Source of the DNA: Bacteroidota bacterium
Lineage (GTDB): Bacteria; Bacteroidota; Bacteroidia; Flavobacteriales; Flavobacteriaceae
Assembly (NCBI GenBank): GCA_024280815.1
Contig: JAJRPL010000293.1
Location: 1-6,013, forward strand
Direction: 5' to 3'
Length of the DNA: 6,013 nucleotides
Positions within the stretch are counted from its first letter, which is position 1, and the number at the start of each line of letters is the position of its first letter. The notes under the pieces were generated by a model, which did not search any database, was not told the origin of the DNA, and saw only the letters and a program-made list of their open reading frames with translations. The translations under genes were made by a program, and so were the position numbers. Below are positions 1 to 6,013 of the stretch, in pieces.

Positions 1-693
1 GCTATAAATCTTAGAAGCTGTAGTGGTGAGCAAAATAGATTGTTGAGTTCGTACCATAGTGGTAAAACTGAAGATTTAGAAGCGGTTATAGAACATATTT
101 CTAATCAATACAACTATAGCGAAATACATATTGTAGGGTATAGCCTTGGCGGAAACTTAACATTAAAATATATGGGTGAAAATAACGTTTCACCTAAAAT
201 AAAATCGGCTGTGGGTGTATCTGTCCCTTGTTCATTAAAGGATTCTTCTATACAAATGGAAAGGTTGAGTAATTGGTTTTATTTAAATCGGTTTTTAAAA
301 ACATTGAAAAAGAAGTCCTTTGAAAAATTAGAAAAATTTCCAGACTCTTTTATCACTAAAGAAGCTATACTCGCTATCAAAAATTTCAAAGATTTTGATG
401 ATTTTTATACAGCACCTGCACATGGATTTAAAGATGCTGATGATTATTACAAAATATCAAGTTGTAAACAGTACCTACCCAATATTACCACCCCAACATT
501 ACTGATTACTTCTTCAGATGATCCTTTTTTTAGTGCAGATTCTTATCCTTTTAAAGAAGCTAAAGCAAATGCATCCTTCTTTCTAGAAGTAACAAAATAT
601 GGAGGTCATGTAGGGTTTGGATCTACTCTTAATATCAAAAAAAATGGTTGGTGCGAATATCGTATTTTAGATTTTTTAAATTTTCAGAAGTAG
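1..693 (+). CDS. YheT-family alpha/beta hydrolase, 5'-truncated by the window edge
   Basis: The reading frame is open from base 1, so the gene starts outside the window; 230 residues are visible. The first in-frame TTG (40-42) is not a start, because the residues before it (NLRSCSGEQNR) and after it (SSYHSGKTEDL) form one continuous conserved block of the YheT/ABHD1-3-type hydrolase family. The nucleophile elbow GYSLGG puts the catalytic Ser at 142-144. The acid is one of the Asp pair in SSDDPFF (517-522), and the His lies in GGHVGF (607-609). Family members are usually about 320 residues, so roughly 90 N-terminal residues are missing. The family is annotated as predicted hydrolases or esterases; the physiological substrate is generally unknown and nothing here defines it. 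No signal peptide can be judged. The gene ends at TAG, 86 bases before the PorV-like gene. Family assignment is firm; function is only 'serine hydrolase'. Confidence 0.9.
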   Translation, partial: AINLRSCSGEQNRLLSSYHSGKTEDLEAVIEHISNQYNYSEIHIVGYSLGGNLTLKYMGENNVSPKIKSAVGVSVPCSLKDSSIQMERLSNWFYLNRFLKTLKKKSFEKLEKFPDSFITKEAILAIKNFKDFDDFYTAPAHGFKDADDYYKISSCKQYLPNITTPTLLITSSDDPFFSADSYPFKEAKANASFFLEVTKYGGHVGFGSTLNIKKNGWCEYRILDFLNFQK

Positions 694-751
694 TCAGCCT
701 CACCAAACCACATCTTAACTTAATAAATGCTATTTTAATCGTAAATTATTA

Positions 752-759
752 GATATTTG
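752..759 (+). promoter_or_regulatory. Weak candidate Bacteroidota -7 promoter box for the PorV-like gene
   Basis: The octamer GATATTTG matches the Bacteroidota -7 consensus TAnnTTTG except at its first base. It lies 20 bases before the TTG start, which would give a short leader of about 15 bases. No good -33 TTG/TTTG element is visible at the expected distance of about 19-21 bases upstream, so this is a weak call. If real, the PorV-like and DUF4105 genes would have their own transcript, separate from the hydrolase. Confidence 0.25.
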
Positions 760-779
760 TAATACCTTAAAAAAATGTC

Positions 780-1895
780 TTGAAAAAATATTTCCTACTT
801 AGTATTATCATCATCTCGCAACTATCCGTTGCACAAACCATCAGAAGCTTTTCTAATGAGTTTCTAAATATTGGTATTGATGCGGCTGCTTTTGGTATGG
901 GTAATGCTGTTACGGCCTTCAGTAATGATGTAAATTCTATCTATTGGAACCCTGCTGGATTAGTAGGTTTAGAAGATTATCAAGGTTCATTAATGCATTC
1001 AGAATATTTTCAGGGCATTGCAAATTACGATTATATTGGGTTTGCAAAACCTATCAATAATGAAAGTACAGTAGCTATCTCTATCATGCGTTTTGGTGTT
1101 GATGATATTCTAAACACCACACAATTGATACAAGACGGACAAATTAACTATGATAGAGTAAGTTTATTTTCTGCTGCTGATTGGGCGGTAAATGTGGCTT
1201 ATGCTAAAAAATTAATTGTAAAAGAATTAAGTGTTGGTGTAAATGCTAAAATTGTACGTAGAAAAATAGGTGATTTTGCTTCATCTATTGGTTTTGGTTT
1301 AGATGCTGGACTTCAATTTCCACGTGGTGATTGGAAATTTGGACTGATGCTTCGTGATATTACCACAACATTTAATGCTTGGTCTTTTGATGATGGTAAA
1401 CTAAATGAAATTACAGCAATCTATGACAATCTGAATCAAAATATTTTAACTGATGGTAATCCAGATAATGATGATGAAATAATACCAACAGTAACACCTG
1501 AAAAAATAGAACTCACCAAGCCAAAAGCTCAATTAGGTATTGCTCGTAAATTTAACGTTTCAAAGAATTTTAATTTACTGACAGCATTCGATTTAAATAT
1601 GCGTTTTGCACAAACAAACGATATTATTTCTAGCTCATTTGTGAGTATTAGTCCTGCTTTTGGGTTTCAATTAGGCTATAATAATCTAGTTTTTTTAAGA
1701 GGTGGTGTAAATAATTTCCAAAACCAAATAGATTTTAATACTAGTAAATCATTAACCTTAGAACCTAATTTTGGGGTGGGGTTCAACTATAAAGGTATTC
1801 AAATAGATTATGCATTAACCAATATTGGAGGTGTAAGTGGCACTTTATTCTCTAATGTGTTTTCAATAAAAGTAGATGTTAGTTATTTTAGATAA
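780..1895 (+). CDS. PorV/PorQ-family outer-membrane beta-barrel protein (PorV2-like)
   Basis: A 371-residue protein with a Sec signal peptide (residues 1 to about 18, MKK then a hydrophobic core ending in SVAQ). It is followed by the PorV/PorQ-family N-terminal signature: GIDAAAFGMGNAV (32-44), then NDVNSIYWNPAGL (49-61). The rest alternates short amphipathic strands with turns, as in an outer-membrane barrel, and ends in SYFR. An acidic stretch at about 225-233 (DGNPDNDDE) looks like an exposed loop. PorV is the type IX secretion shuttle that binds C-terminal domains of cargo proteins in the outer membrane; this protein looks like a paralogue often labelled PorV2, whose own role is not established. 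The start is TTG at 780: the in-frame TAA at 768-770 leaves no ATG, and the signal peptide fits exactly. The leader is A-rich without a Shine-Dalgarno sequence. The DUF4105 gene follows after 47 bases and may be co-transcribed. Family is confident; secretion function is inference. Confidence 0.85.
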   Translation: MKKYFLLSIIIISQLSVAQTIRSFSNEFLNIGIDAAAFGMGNAVTAFSNDVNSIYWNPAGLVGLEDYQGSLMHSEYFQGIANYDYIGFAKPINNESTVAISIMRFGVDDILNTTQLIQDGQINYDRVSLFSAADWAVNVAYAKKLIVKELSVGVNAKIVRRKIGDFASSIGFGLDAGLQFPRGDWKFGLMLRDITTTFNAWSFDDGKLNEITAIYDNLNQNILTDGNPDNDDEIIPTVTPEKIELTKPKAQLGIARKFNVSKNFNLLTAFDLNMRFAQTNDIISSSFVSISPAFGFQLGYNNLVFLRGGVNNFQNQIDFNTSKSLTLEPNFGVGFNYKGIQIDYALTNIGGVSGTLFSNVFSIKVDVSYFR

Positions 1896-1903
1896 TCCCA
1901 TCC

Positions 1904-1928
1904 TAATCCTTCCCAAAGGGAAGGATTA
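1904..1928. repeat. Perfect 11-bp inverted repeat with AAA loop between two co-directional genes
   Basis: The arms TAATCCTTCCC (1904-1914) and GGGAAGGATTA (1918-1928) are exact reverse complements around the loop AAA. The element starts 9 bases after the PorV-like stop and ends 14 bases before the DUF4105 start. No T-tract follows it on either strand, so it is not a standard intrinsic terminator. It could act as an mRNA processing, stabilising or attenuating hairpin. It also resembles CCTTCCC-AAA-GGGAAGG intergenic hairpins that I recall from flavobacterial genomes, which would make it a REP-like repeat. The hairpin is seen directly; its role is inferred. Confidence 0.75.
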
Positions 1929-1942
1929 TATATTATAAACAT

Positions 1943-3097
1943 ATGCAACGAATTATACTTTTTCTTTTATTACTACTATCGTTGACAAATTTTGCACAGC
2001 AAATAACATTGTCTGATTCAGCAGAAATTAGTGTAATTACTGTTGACCCAGGAAATGAATTATATGATGCTTTCGGACATAGTGCCTTTAGAATAAAAGA
2101 TAAAACCTTAGGTTTAGATCAAGCCTATAATTATGGTATTTACAACTTTGAAACACCTAATTTTTATGGTAAATTTGCTCAAGGAAGATTACCGTATGAC
2201 CTTGCCTCCTACCCTTTTCATTACTTTTTAAGAAACTATGTTGATGAAAACAGAACTGTCAGAGAACAACAATTAAACTTGACTTTAGATGAAAAACAAT
2301 CGTTTTTTGATTTTTTAGAAAATAATGCTAAGCCTGAAAACAAATCGTATATCTATGATTTCTTTTATGACAATTGTGCTACAAAACTACAAGTAGTTAC
2401 TCAAAAAGTGTTGGGAGAGCATATTGTTTTTAATAACAATTTTACAAAAGATAAAGAGGATACTTTACGAGAATTAATTCATCAATATTCTCACAAACAT
2501 GTTTGGGGAACTTTTGGTATTGATTTGGCTTTAGGTTCTGTAATTGACAGACAAGCAACTGCTCAAGAGTATTTATTTTTACCAGACAATATTTTCTTAG
2601 CTTTTGCTGAAAGTACCATTAACAATAAACCAACTGTTAAGAATACACAAACATTATTTAAAGCTAAACCTAAAAACCTTAAATCTAATTTCTTTACACC
2701 TTTTCTAGTATTTACATTAATTGCACTATTGATATTATGGATTACTTTTAAAGATTATAAAAAGAACAAGCATAGCAAATGGTTAGATTTTGTACTGTTT
2801 TTTAGTACGGGACTTATTGGTGTAGTTATACTTTTATTATGGTTTGCAACAGATCATTCAACAACAAAAAACAACTATAATATTCTTTGGGCATTTGCTA
2901 CTAATTTTTGTGTAGCCTTTGCTTTACTAAAAAATGAAATTCCGAATTGGATTAAAAAATATACAGTCCTGTTAATTGTACTTTTAATTTTAGCAGTCGT
3001 TTTGTGGATTTTAAAAGTTCAAGTGTTTAATATTGGTATAATGCCGATATTAATAGCATTAGCTGTGAGGTATTTGTTTTTGGTTAAGAAAATGTAA
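1943..3097 (+). CDS. DUF4105 (Lnb N-terminal domain-like) membrane protein with five C-terminal helices
   Basis: A 384-residue protein starting at ATG. Residues 1-18 are a Sec signal peptide ending in NFA-QQ; no lipobox Cys is present. Residues about 25-225 form a soluble, presumably periplasmic, DUF4105-type domain with YDAFGHSAFRI (His46) and FYDNCATK (Cys145), the two residues best placed for a Cys-His catalytic pair. It also has the family-like blocks NYGIYNFETPNFYGKFAQG (63-81) and a Tyr/Phe/Arg-rich stretch at 89-104. Five hydrophobic segments follow at about 252-269, 281-302, 313-329, 341-357 and 363-381, ending in a Lys-rich tail. This layout matches Bacteroides Lnb, reported as a lipoprotein N-acyltransferase that acylates the N-terminal Cys of lipoproteins. 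Whether this homologue has that activity is inference, since DUF4105 proteins can be paralogous. The gene sits 47 bases after the PorV-like gene and ends in tandem in-frame stops, TAA then TGA. Confidence 0.85.
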   Translation: MQRIILFLLLLLSLTNFAQQITLSDSAEISVITVDPGNELYDAFGHSAFRIKDKTLGLDQAYNYGIYNFETPNFYGKFAQGRLPYDLASYPFHYFLRNYVDENRTVREQQLNLTLDEKQSFFDFLENNAKPENKSYIYDFFYDNCATKLQVVTQKVLGEHIVFNNNFTKDKEDTLRELIHQYSHKHVWGTFGIDLALGSVIDRQATAQEYLFLPDNIFLAFAESTINNKPTVKNTQTLFKAKPKNLKSNFFTPFLVFTLIALLILWITFKDYKKNKHSKWLDFVLFFSTGLIGVVILLLWFATDHSTTKNNYNILWAFATNFCVAFALLKNEIPNWIKKYTVLLIVLLILAVVLWILKVQVFNIGIMPILIALAVRYLFLVKKM

Positions 3098-3194
3098 TGA
3101 TTTTTAAAGATTTGACTATTAAAACTACCTAAGATTCTTCACTCCACTCGTTCCTCATTGCGTTCTGAATGACACCCGGCTATCATTTAGCATC
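3098..3194. other. Convergent intergenic region without a gene
   Basis: These 97 bases separate the 3' ends of the + strand DUF4105 gene and the - strand dehydratase gene. They contain the repeat-like element annotated separately. I see no hairpin followed by a T-tract in either direction, so termination here is either factor-dependent or uses weak structures. No small ORF or RNA gene was recognised. Confidence 0.7.
3133..3173. repeat. Probable dispersed intergenic repeat copy (GATTCTTC...GAATGAC type)
   Basis: The element runs from GATTCTTCACTCC (3133) to GTTCTGAATGAC (ending 3173). Read on the - strand it goes from GTCATTCAGAACGCAATGAG to GAGTGAAGAATC. Its ends carry short complementary ATTC/GAAT termini (3134-3137 and 3167-3170), and inside is an imperfect tandem (CACTCGTTC, then CATTGCGTTC). 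I recall elements of this general form (GTCATTC-nGAAC...GAAGAATC) as very common intergenic repeats in Bacteroidota, typically between converging genes as here. The base composition is richer in C and T than the flanks. A single window cannot prove that it is repeated. Confidence 0.55.
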
Positions 3195-5081
3195 TTATTT
3201 TTTATCTAATTTTTCGTATTCAGAATTATTTGATAGATATTCTTTAACAATATCTTTGATTTTAGCTACAATTTCAAACCTATCAGTATTTTCAAGTCTT
3301 GCTAAATCATTAATTTTATTTTTTACAACAGCATAGTCTATTTGATCAACTTTAGCAATCATTATTTTTTCATTATAGGTAGGTAATGTGTTTTCTTCAG
3401 TAGTTAATAACTCTTCATATAATTTTTCTCCCGGACGCAATCCAACAATTTTAATATCAATATCTTCTGGATATTTCAGCCCAGATAAATGAATCATTTT
3501 TTTAGCAAGGTCAAATATTTTAACCGACTCACCCATGTCAAAAACATAAATTTCACCACCATTACCCATAACACCAGCTTCTAACACCAAACTACAAGCC
3601 TCACTAATGGTCATAAAATATCTGGTAATTTCTTTATGCGTTACTTGAATAGGTCCACCATCAGAAATCTGTTTTTTAAATAATGGGATAACAGACCCAT
3701 TAGACCCTAATACATTACCAAAACGTGTCGTAATAAATTTAGTCTTTCCTTCTTCATTGAGACAATTTGCATACACCTCAGCAATACGCTTAGTTGCCCC
3801 CATTACATTGGTAGGGTTTACTGCTTTGTCAGTAGATACCATGACAAATTTTTCAACATGATGTTGTAAGGCCAAATCCATCACCATGCATGTTCCGTAA
3901 ACGTTTACTCTAACCGCTTCATAAGGATTATCTTCCATCAAAGGGACATGCTTATAGGCTGCAGCATGAAAAATCAATTCAATCTTATGCGTTTTAAAAA
4001 TTTCATCTAAACGTTGTTTATTTCTAATATCAGCTATTTCTATGACAAAATTTTTGACGTTTTTTCTAGCGAAATTTTGCTGAACTTCATATAAATCAGA
4101 CTCTGCTTGATCAAGCAAAATTAATTTTTTGTAGTTATAATTTGCGACTTGACAAGCAATTTCACTACCAATTGATCCTGCAGCACCTGTTATCAAAATA
4201 ATTTTTTCATTCAACTCTTTTTGAAGAATTGGATTGTTAATTTTGATAGGATTTCTACTCAGTAAATCTTCAATTTTAACTTCGGTTATTTGTCCAACAT
4301 TTAAATTTCCATCAATCCATTGTTCAACTGGTGGAACTACCTTCACTTTTACAGGAAGCGGAATTAAACTATCAACAATCTCAATCATTCTTAAAGGTTT
4401 GATATTATGAATGGAAACAATAATTTCTTTGACGTTATTTTTCTCTATAAATTCTTGAGTAATATCTTTAGGTAAATGTACTTTTACTCTATCGTATTTT
4501 TTCCATCTTTTTTTCTTATCATCATCAATAAATCCGATAATATTTGCATTGTTATTCAGACTATTGATAATGGTTGCATAGGTTAATAACCCAGAATCTC
4601 CAGCTCCATAAATTAAGGTGTTTTTGGGGCTTTTATATTCAGTGGTTATTCTATTAATTAAACTTTTAAAAATAAAACGACCAGCAATTAATATAATAAC
4701 ATTTAATAAAAAATGAATAATTAATACCGATAATGGTGCAGAAAACCGTCTTAAAACATCAAACTCTCTATGAATCAAAGCTATAATTACTAAGGTTACA
4801 AATAAAATAACAACCCCATAAAAAATATTGATAGCATCTCGCATACCCGTATGCCTGATTGTCCCTTTATGAGAACCTACAATTAAAAAACTAAGTGTTG
4901 CTAAAACAGCAACCAACAACATTTGTGATAAGAATCCGAATTCTTGAAAACTCAACACAAAGTTAAAGCGGATTAAATAGGCAAGAAAAAACGTTTGTAA
5001 AACGATAGATATATCTATCAATAATACTATCAATCTAGATACAACCGCATTCGCTTCTTTTAAAAAAAATGATTTTATCAT
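3195..5081 (-). CDS. Membrane-anchored nucleotide-sugar 4,6-dehydratase, WbpM/FlaA1/PglF/CapD type
   Basis: A complete 628-residue protein, the usual length of the large membrane-bound class. Four hydrophobic segments (about 15-37, 46-68, 84-103, 114-138) are followed by a first Rossmann-like domain with LIYGAGDSG (156-164). The catalytic SDR domain starts at ITGAAGSIGSEI (297-308), whose Gly pattern binds NAD(P). Further motifs are HAAAYKHVPLME (372-383), VSTDKAVNPTN (415-425), MGATK (427-431), RFGNVLGSNGSV (453-464) and GLRPGEKLYEEL (547-558). Met427 stands where classical SDRs have the YxxxK Tyr, which is normal for WbpM-like enzymes (S-M-K arrangement). The family usually removes water from UDP-GlcNAc to give a UDP-4-keto-6-deoxy sugar, precursor of QuiNAc, FucNAc or bacillosamine sugars; the exact product here is inferred. 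The ATG at 5079-5081 begins MIKSFFLKEAN and has no strong Shine-Dalgarno sequence. It lies 64 bases downstream of the sugar-phosphate transferase gene and probably shares its transcript. Confidence 0.93.
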   Translation of the reverse strand: MIKSFFLKEANAVVSRLIVLLIDISIVLQTFFLAYLIRFNFVLSFQEFGFLSQMLLVAVLATLSFLIVGSHKGTIRHTGMRDAINIFYGVVILFVTLVIIALIHREFDVLRRFSAPLSVLIIHFLLNVIILIAGRFIFKSLINRITTEYKSPKNTLIYGAGDSGLLTYATIINSLNNNANIIGFIDDDKKKRWKKYDRVKVHLPKDITQEFIEKNNVKEIIVSIHNIKPLRMIEIVDSLIPLPVKVKVVPPVEQWIDGNLNVGQITEVKIEDLLSRNPIKINNPILQKELNEKIILITGAAGSIGSEIACQVANYNYKKLILLDQAESDLYEVQQNFARKNVKNFVIEIADIRNKQRLDEIFKTHKIELIFHAAAYKHVPLMEDNPYEAVRVNVYGTCMVMDLALQHHVEKFVMVSTDKAVNPTNVMGATKRIAEVYANCLNEEGKTKFITTRFGNVLGSNGSVIPLFKKQISDGGPIQVTHKEITRYFMTISEACSLVLEAGVMGNGGEIYVFDMGESVKIFDLAKKMIHLSGLKYPEDIDIKIVGLRPGEKLYEELLTTEENTLPTYNEKIMIAKVDQIDYAVVKNKINDLARLENTDRFEIVAKIKDIVKEYLSNNSEYEKLDKK

Positions 5082-5145
5082 TGATAATTAATTACACTTA
5101 TGTTTAGCAACTCCTTTTTACAAAGGTCGCAATTAAAAATGAATT

Positions 5146-6013
5146 TTACGAATTTTTATTTTCAACTTTTTTATAAAAATTAATTAAATATAGATATAAA
5201 ATAGCTAAAATTACAATAATAATTATTGAAAATTGTTGCGTCCAATTTGATTTGTAAAAGTAATAAATTAAAAGGTTTATTAAGGATTGAACACCAGCAT
5301 ATACAAATGATACTTTTAAATGAGACCATTTATCTACATCAACAAAGCGTTGATATAAATGATGTCGATGAGCTTCTGTAATCTTCTCTCTTCTTAGCAT
5401 TCTTAAAAAAATAGTTAGCGAGCTGTCAACACCGTAAACTACTATGATTAATATGATTATTGGAGCTTCTAACTCTATCATAAATTTGGCTCCTAAAAAG
5501 AATAACAATGTGGCCATGGTCATACTTCCAATATCACCAGCAAACCACTTAGCTTTTTTTCTAAAATTAAAAAAACCGAATATTACTAACGCTAGTAAAC
5601 CATAAATAATTAAATCAGAATTTACCAGATGCTCTTTATTATTTATCGCAAAAAACCCACTTAAAACTACTATACTATACAAGCCAGTCATTCCGTTTAG
5701 CCCATCCATAAAATTATAGAGGTTAAAAAAACCAACTATAACAATTGGAATAAGCATCAGCAACCAAATAGGGCTACTCAATAAGCTTAATTGCCAAAGC
5801 AATAGAAATGCCGTTGAAAAATGTGCAATGAGCCTCACTTTAGGGCTTAGCATAATTAAATCGTCAATAAAACTTACAAAAGCTATTAAGGTAACTGCTA
5901 AAAAAAAATAAGGATATTTAAATTCCGAAAGAATAAAAAAGATAACAATTGCCAAGTAAAATATAATACCTCCTCCGCGTATCGTTGGTTCTGTATGTGA
6001 ACTTCTTTGATTA
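5146..6013 (-). CDS. WecA/WbpL/MraY-like polyprenyl-phosphate sugar-1-phosphate transferase, 5'-truncated
   Basis: The frame stays open to the right edge, so the N-terminus is outside the window; 288 residues are visible. TTG at 5953-5955 is not the start: upstream in frame lies NQRSSHTEPTIRGGGIIFY (6012-5956), the conserved RSSHTxPTxRGGG block of this family. Other family motifs are the Asp pair FIDDLI (about 5860-5865), NLYNFMDGLNGMTG (5683-5724), WFAGDIGS (about 5524-5547) and the cytosolic AHRHHLYQRF (from 5373), involved in metal and nucleotide-sugar binding. About ten hydrophobic segments are visible, the last two after the His-rich loop. These inner-membrane enzymes move a HexNAc-1-phosphate from a UDP-sugar to undecaprenyl phosphate, starting O-antigen, capsule or related glycans. 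The RSSHT and AHRHH motifs favour the WbpL/WecA branch over MraY of peptidoglycan synthesis. The next gene, a WbpM-like dehydratase, could supply its deoxy-amino sugar. The sugar specificity is not readable. Confidence 0.92.
   Translation of the reverse strand, partial: NQRSSHTEPTIRGGGIIFYLAIVIFFILSEFKYPYFFLAVTLIAFVSFIDDLIMLSPKVRLIAHFSTAFLLLWQLSLLSSPIWLLMLIPIVIVGFFNLYNFMDGLNGMTGLYSIVVLSGFFAINNKEHLVNSDLIIYGLLALVIFGFFNFRKKAKWFAGDIGSMTMATLLFFLGAKFMIELEAPIIILIIVVYGVDSSLTIFLRMLRREKITEAHRHHLYQRFVDVDKWSHLKVSFVYAGVQSLINLLIYYFYKSNWTQQFSIIIIVILAILYLYLINFYKKVENKNS

Noticed and set aside
40..42. TTG as the start of the hydrolase gene
   Set aside because: Conserved YheT-family residues (NLRSCSGEQNR) lie directly upstream in the same open frame.
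427..431. Residue numbers 427-431 of the dehydratase, not bases: loss of the SDR catalytic Tyr (Met in MxxxK) taken as an inactivating change
   Set aside because: Met at this position is normal in the WbpM/PglF class, so it supports the family call rather than inactivity.
5111..5114. GGAG on the - strand as a Shine-Dalgarno site for the dehydratase
   Set aside because: It lies about 29 bases from the ATG, too far, and Bacteroidota rarely rely on such sites.
5093..5124. Possible promoter for the dehydratase gene on the - strand (TTTG, 20 bases, TAAGTGTA)
   Set aside because: The -7 element matches TAnnTTTG poorly and the transcript would start only a few bases before the ATG. Co-transcription with the upstream gene 64 bases away is simpler.
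5113..5126. Small inverted repeat CCTTT/AAAGG between the two polysaccharide genes as a terminator
   Set aside because: The stem is only 5 bp and no T-tract follows on the - strand.
5953..5955. TTG as the start of the sugar-phosphate transferase gene
   Set aside because: The frame is open upstream to the window edge and encodes the conserved RSSHTEPTIRGGG block, so the gene begins outside the window.

Overview
The window looks like a chromosomal segment from a member of the Bacteroidota, most likely a Flavobacteriaceae relative. The evidence is low GC, starts without Shine-Dalgarno sequences and with A-rich leaders, a PorV/PorQ-family outer-membrane protein (a Bacteroidota hallmark), a DUF4105/Lnb-like membrane protein, and two intergenic repeat-like elements of a kind I recall from flavobacterial genomes. 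No rRNA, tRNA, CRISPR array, insertion sequence or phage gene was seen.

Left half, + strand (1-3097). The 3' part of a YheT-type alpha/beta hydrolase runs in from the left edge (1-693). An 86-base gap follows, then a PorV/PorQ-family beta-barrel protein that starts at TTG (780-1895). After a 47-base spacer holding a perfect 11-bp hairpin comes a DUF4105 protein with a signal peptide, a periplasmic domain carrying conserved-looking His and Cys residues, and five membrane segments (1943-3097). The last two genes are close enough to be co-transcribed. All three may act at or near the cell envelope, but no shared pathway can be read from the sequence.

Middle (3098-3194). This is a convergent intergenic region with no gene. 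It holds a roughly 41-base element resembling a dispersed intergenic repeat. No classical terminator with a U-tract was seen.

Right half, - strand (3195-6013). Two genes of surface-polysaccharide synthesis are transcribed right to left. The first is a WecA/WbpL/MraY-type polyprenyl-phosphate sugar-1-phosphate transferase whose 5' end lies beyond the right edge. It is followed 64 bases later by a full-length, membrane-anchored nucleotide-sugar 4,6-dehydratase of the WbpM/FlaA1/PglF/CapD type. Together they would make a 6-deoxy-amino sugar nucleotide and load the first sugar phosphate onto undecaprenyl phosphate, the opening steps of an O-antigen, capsule or glycan-linked pathway. They probably mark the downstream end of a larger polysaccharide cluster extending past the right edge.

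Overall these are recognisable families in plausible order. I see no convincing evidence of a wholly new system. The points most worth a second look are the Lnb-like protein next to a PorV paralogue, the two repeat-like elements, and the WbpL/WbpM-like pair.
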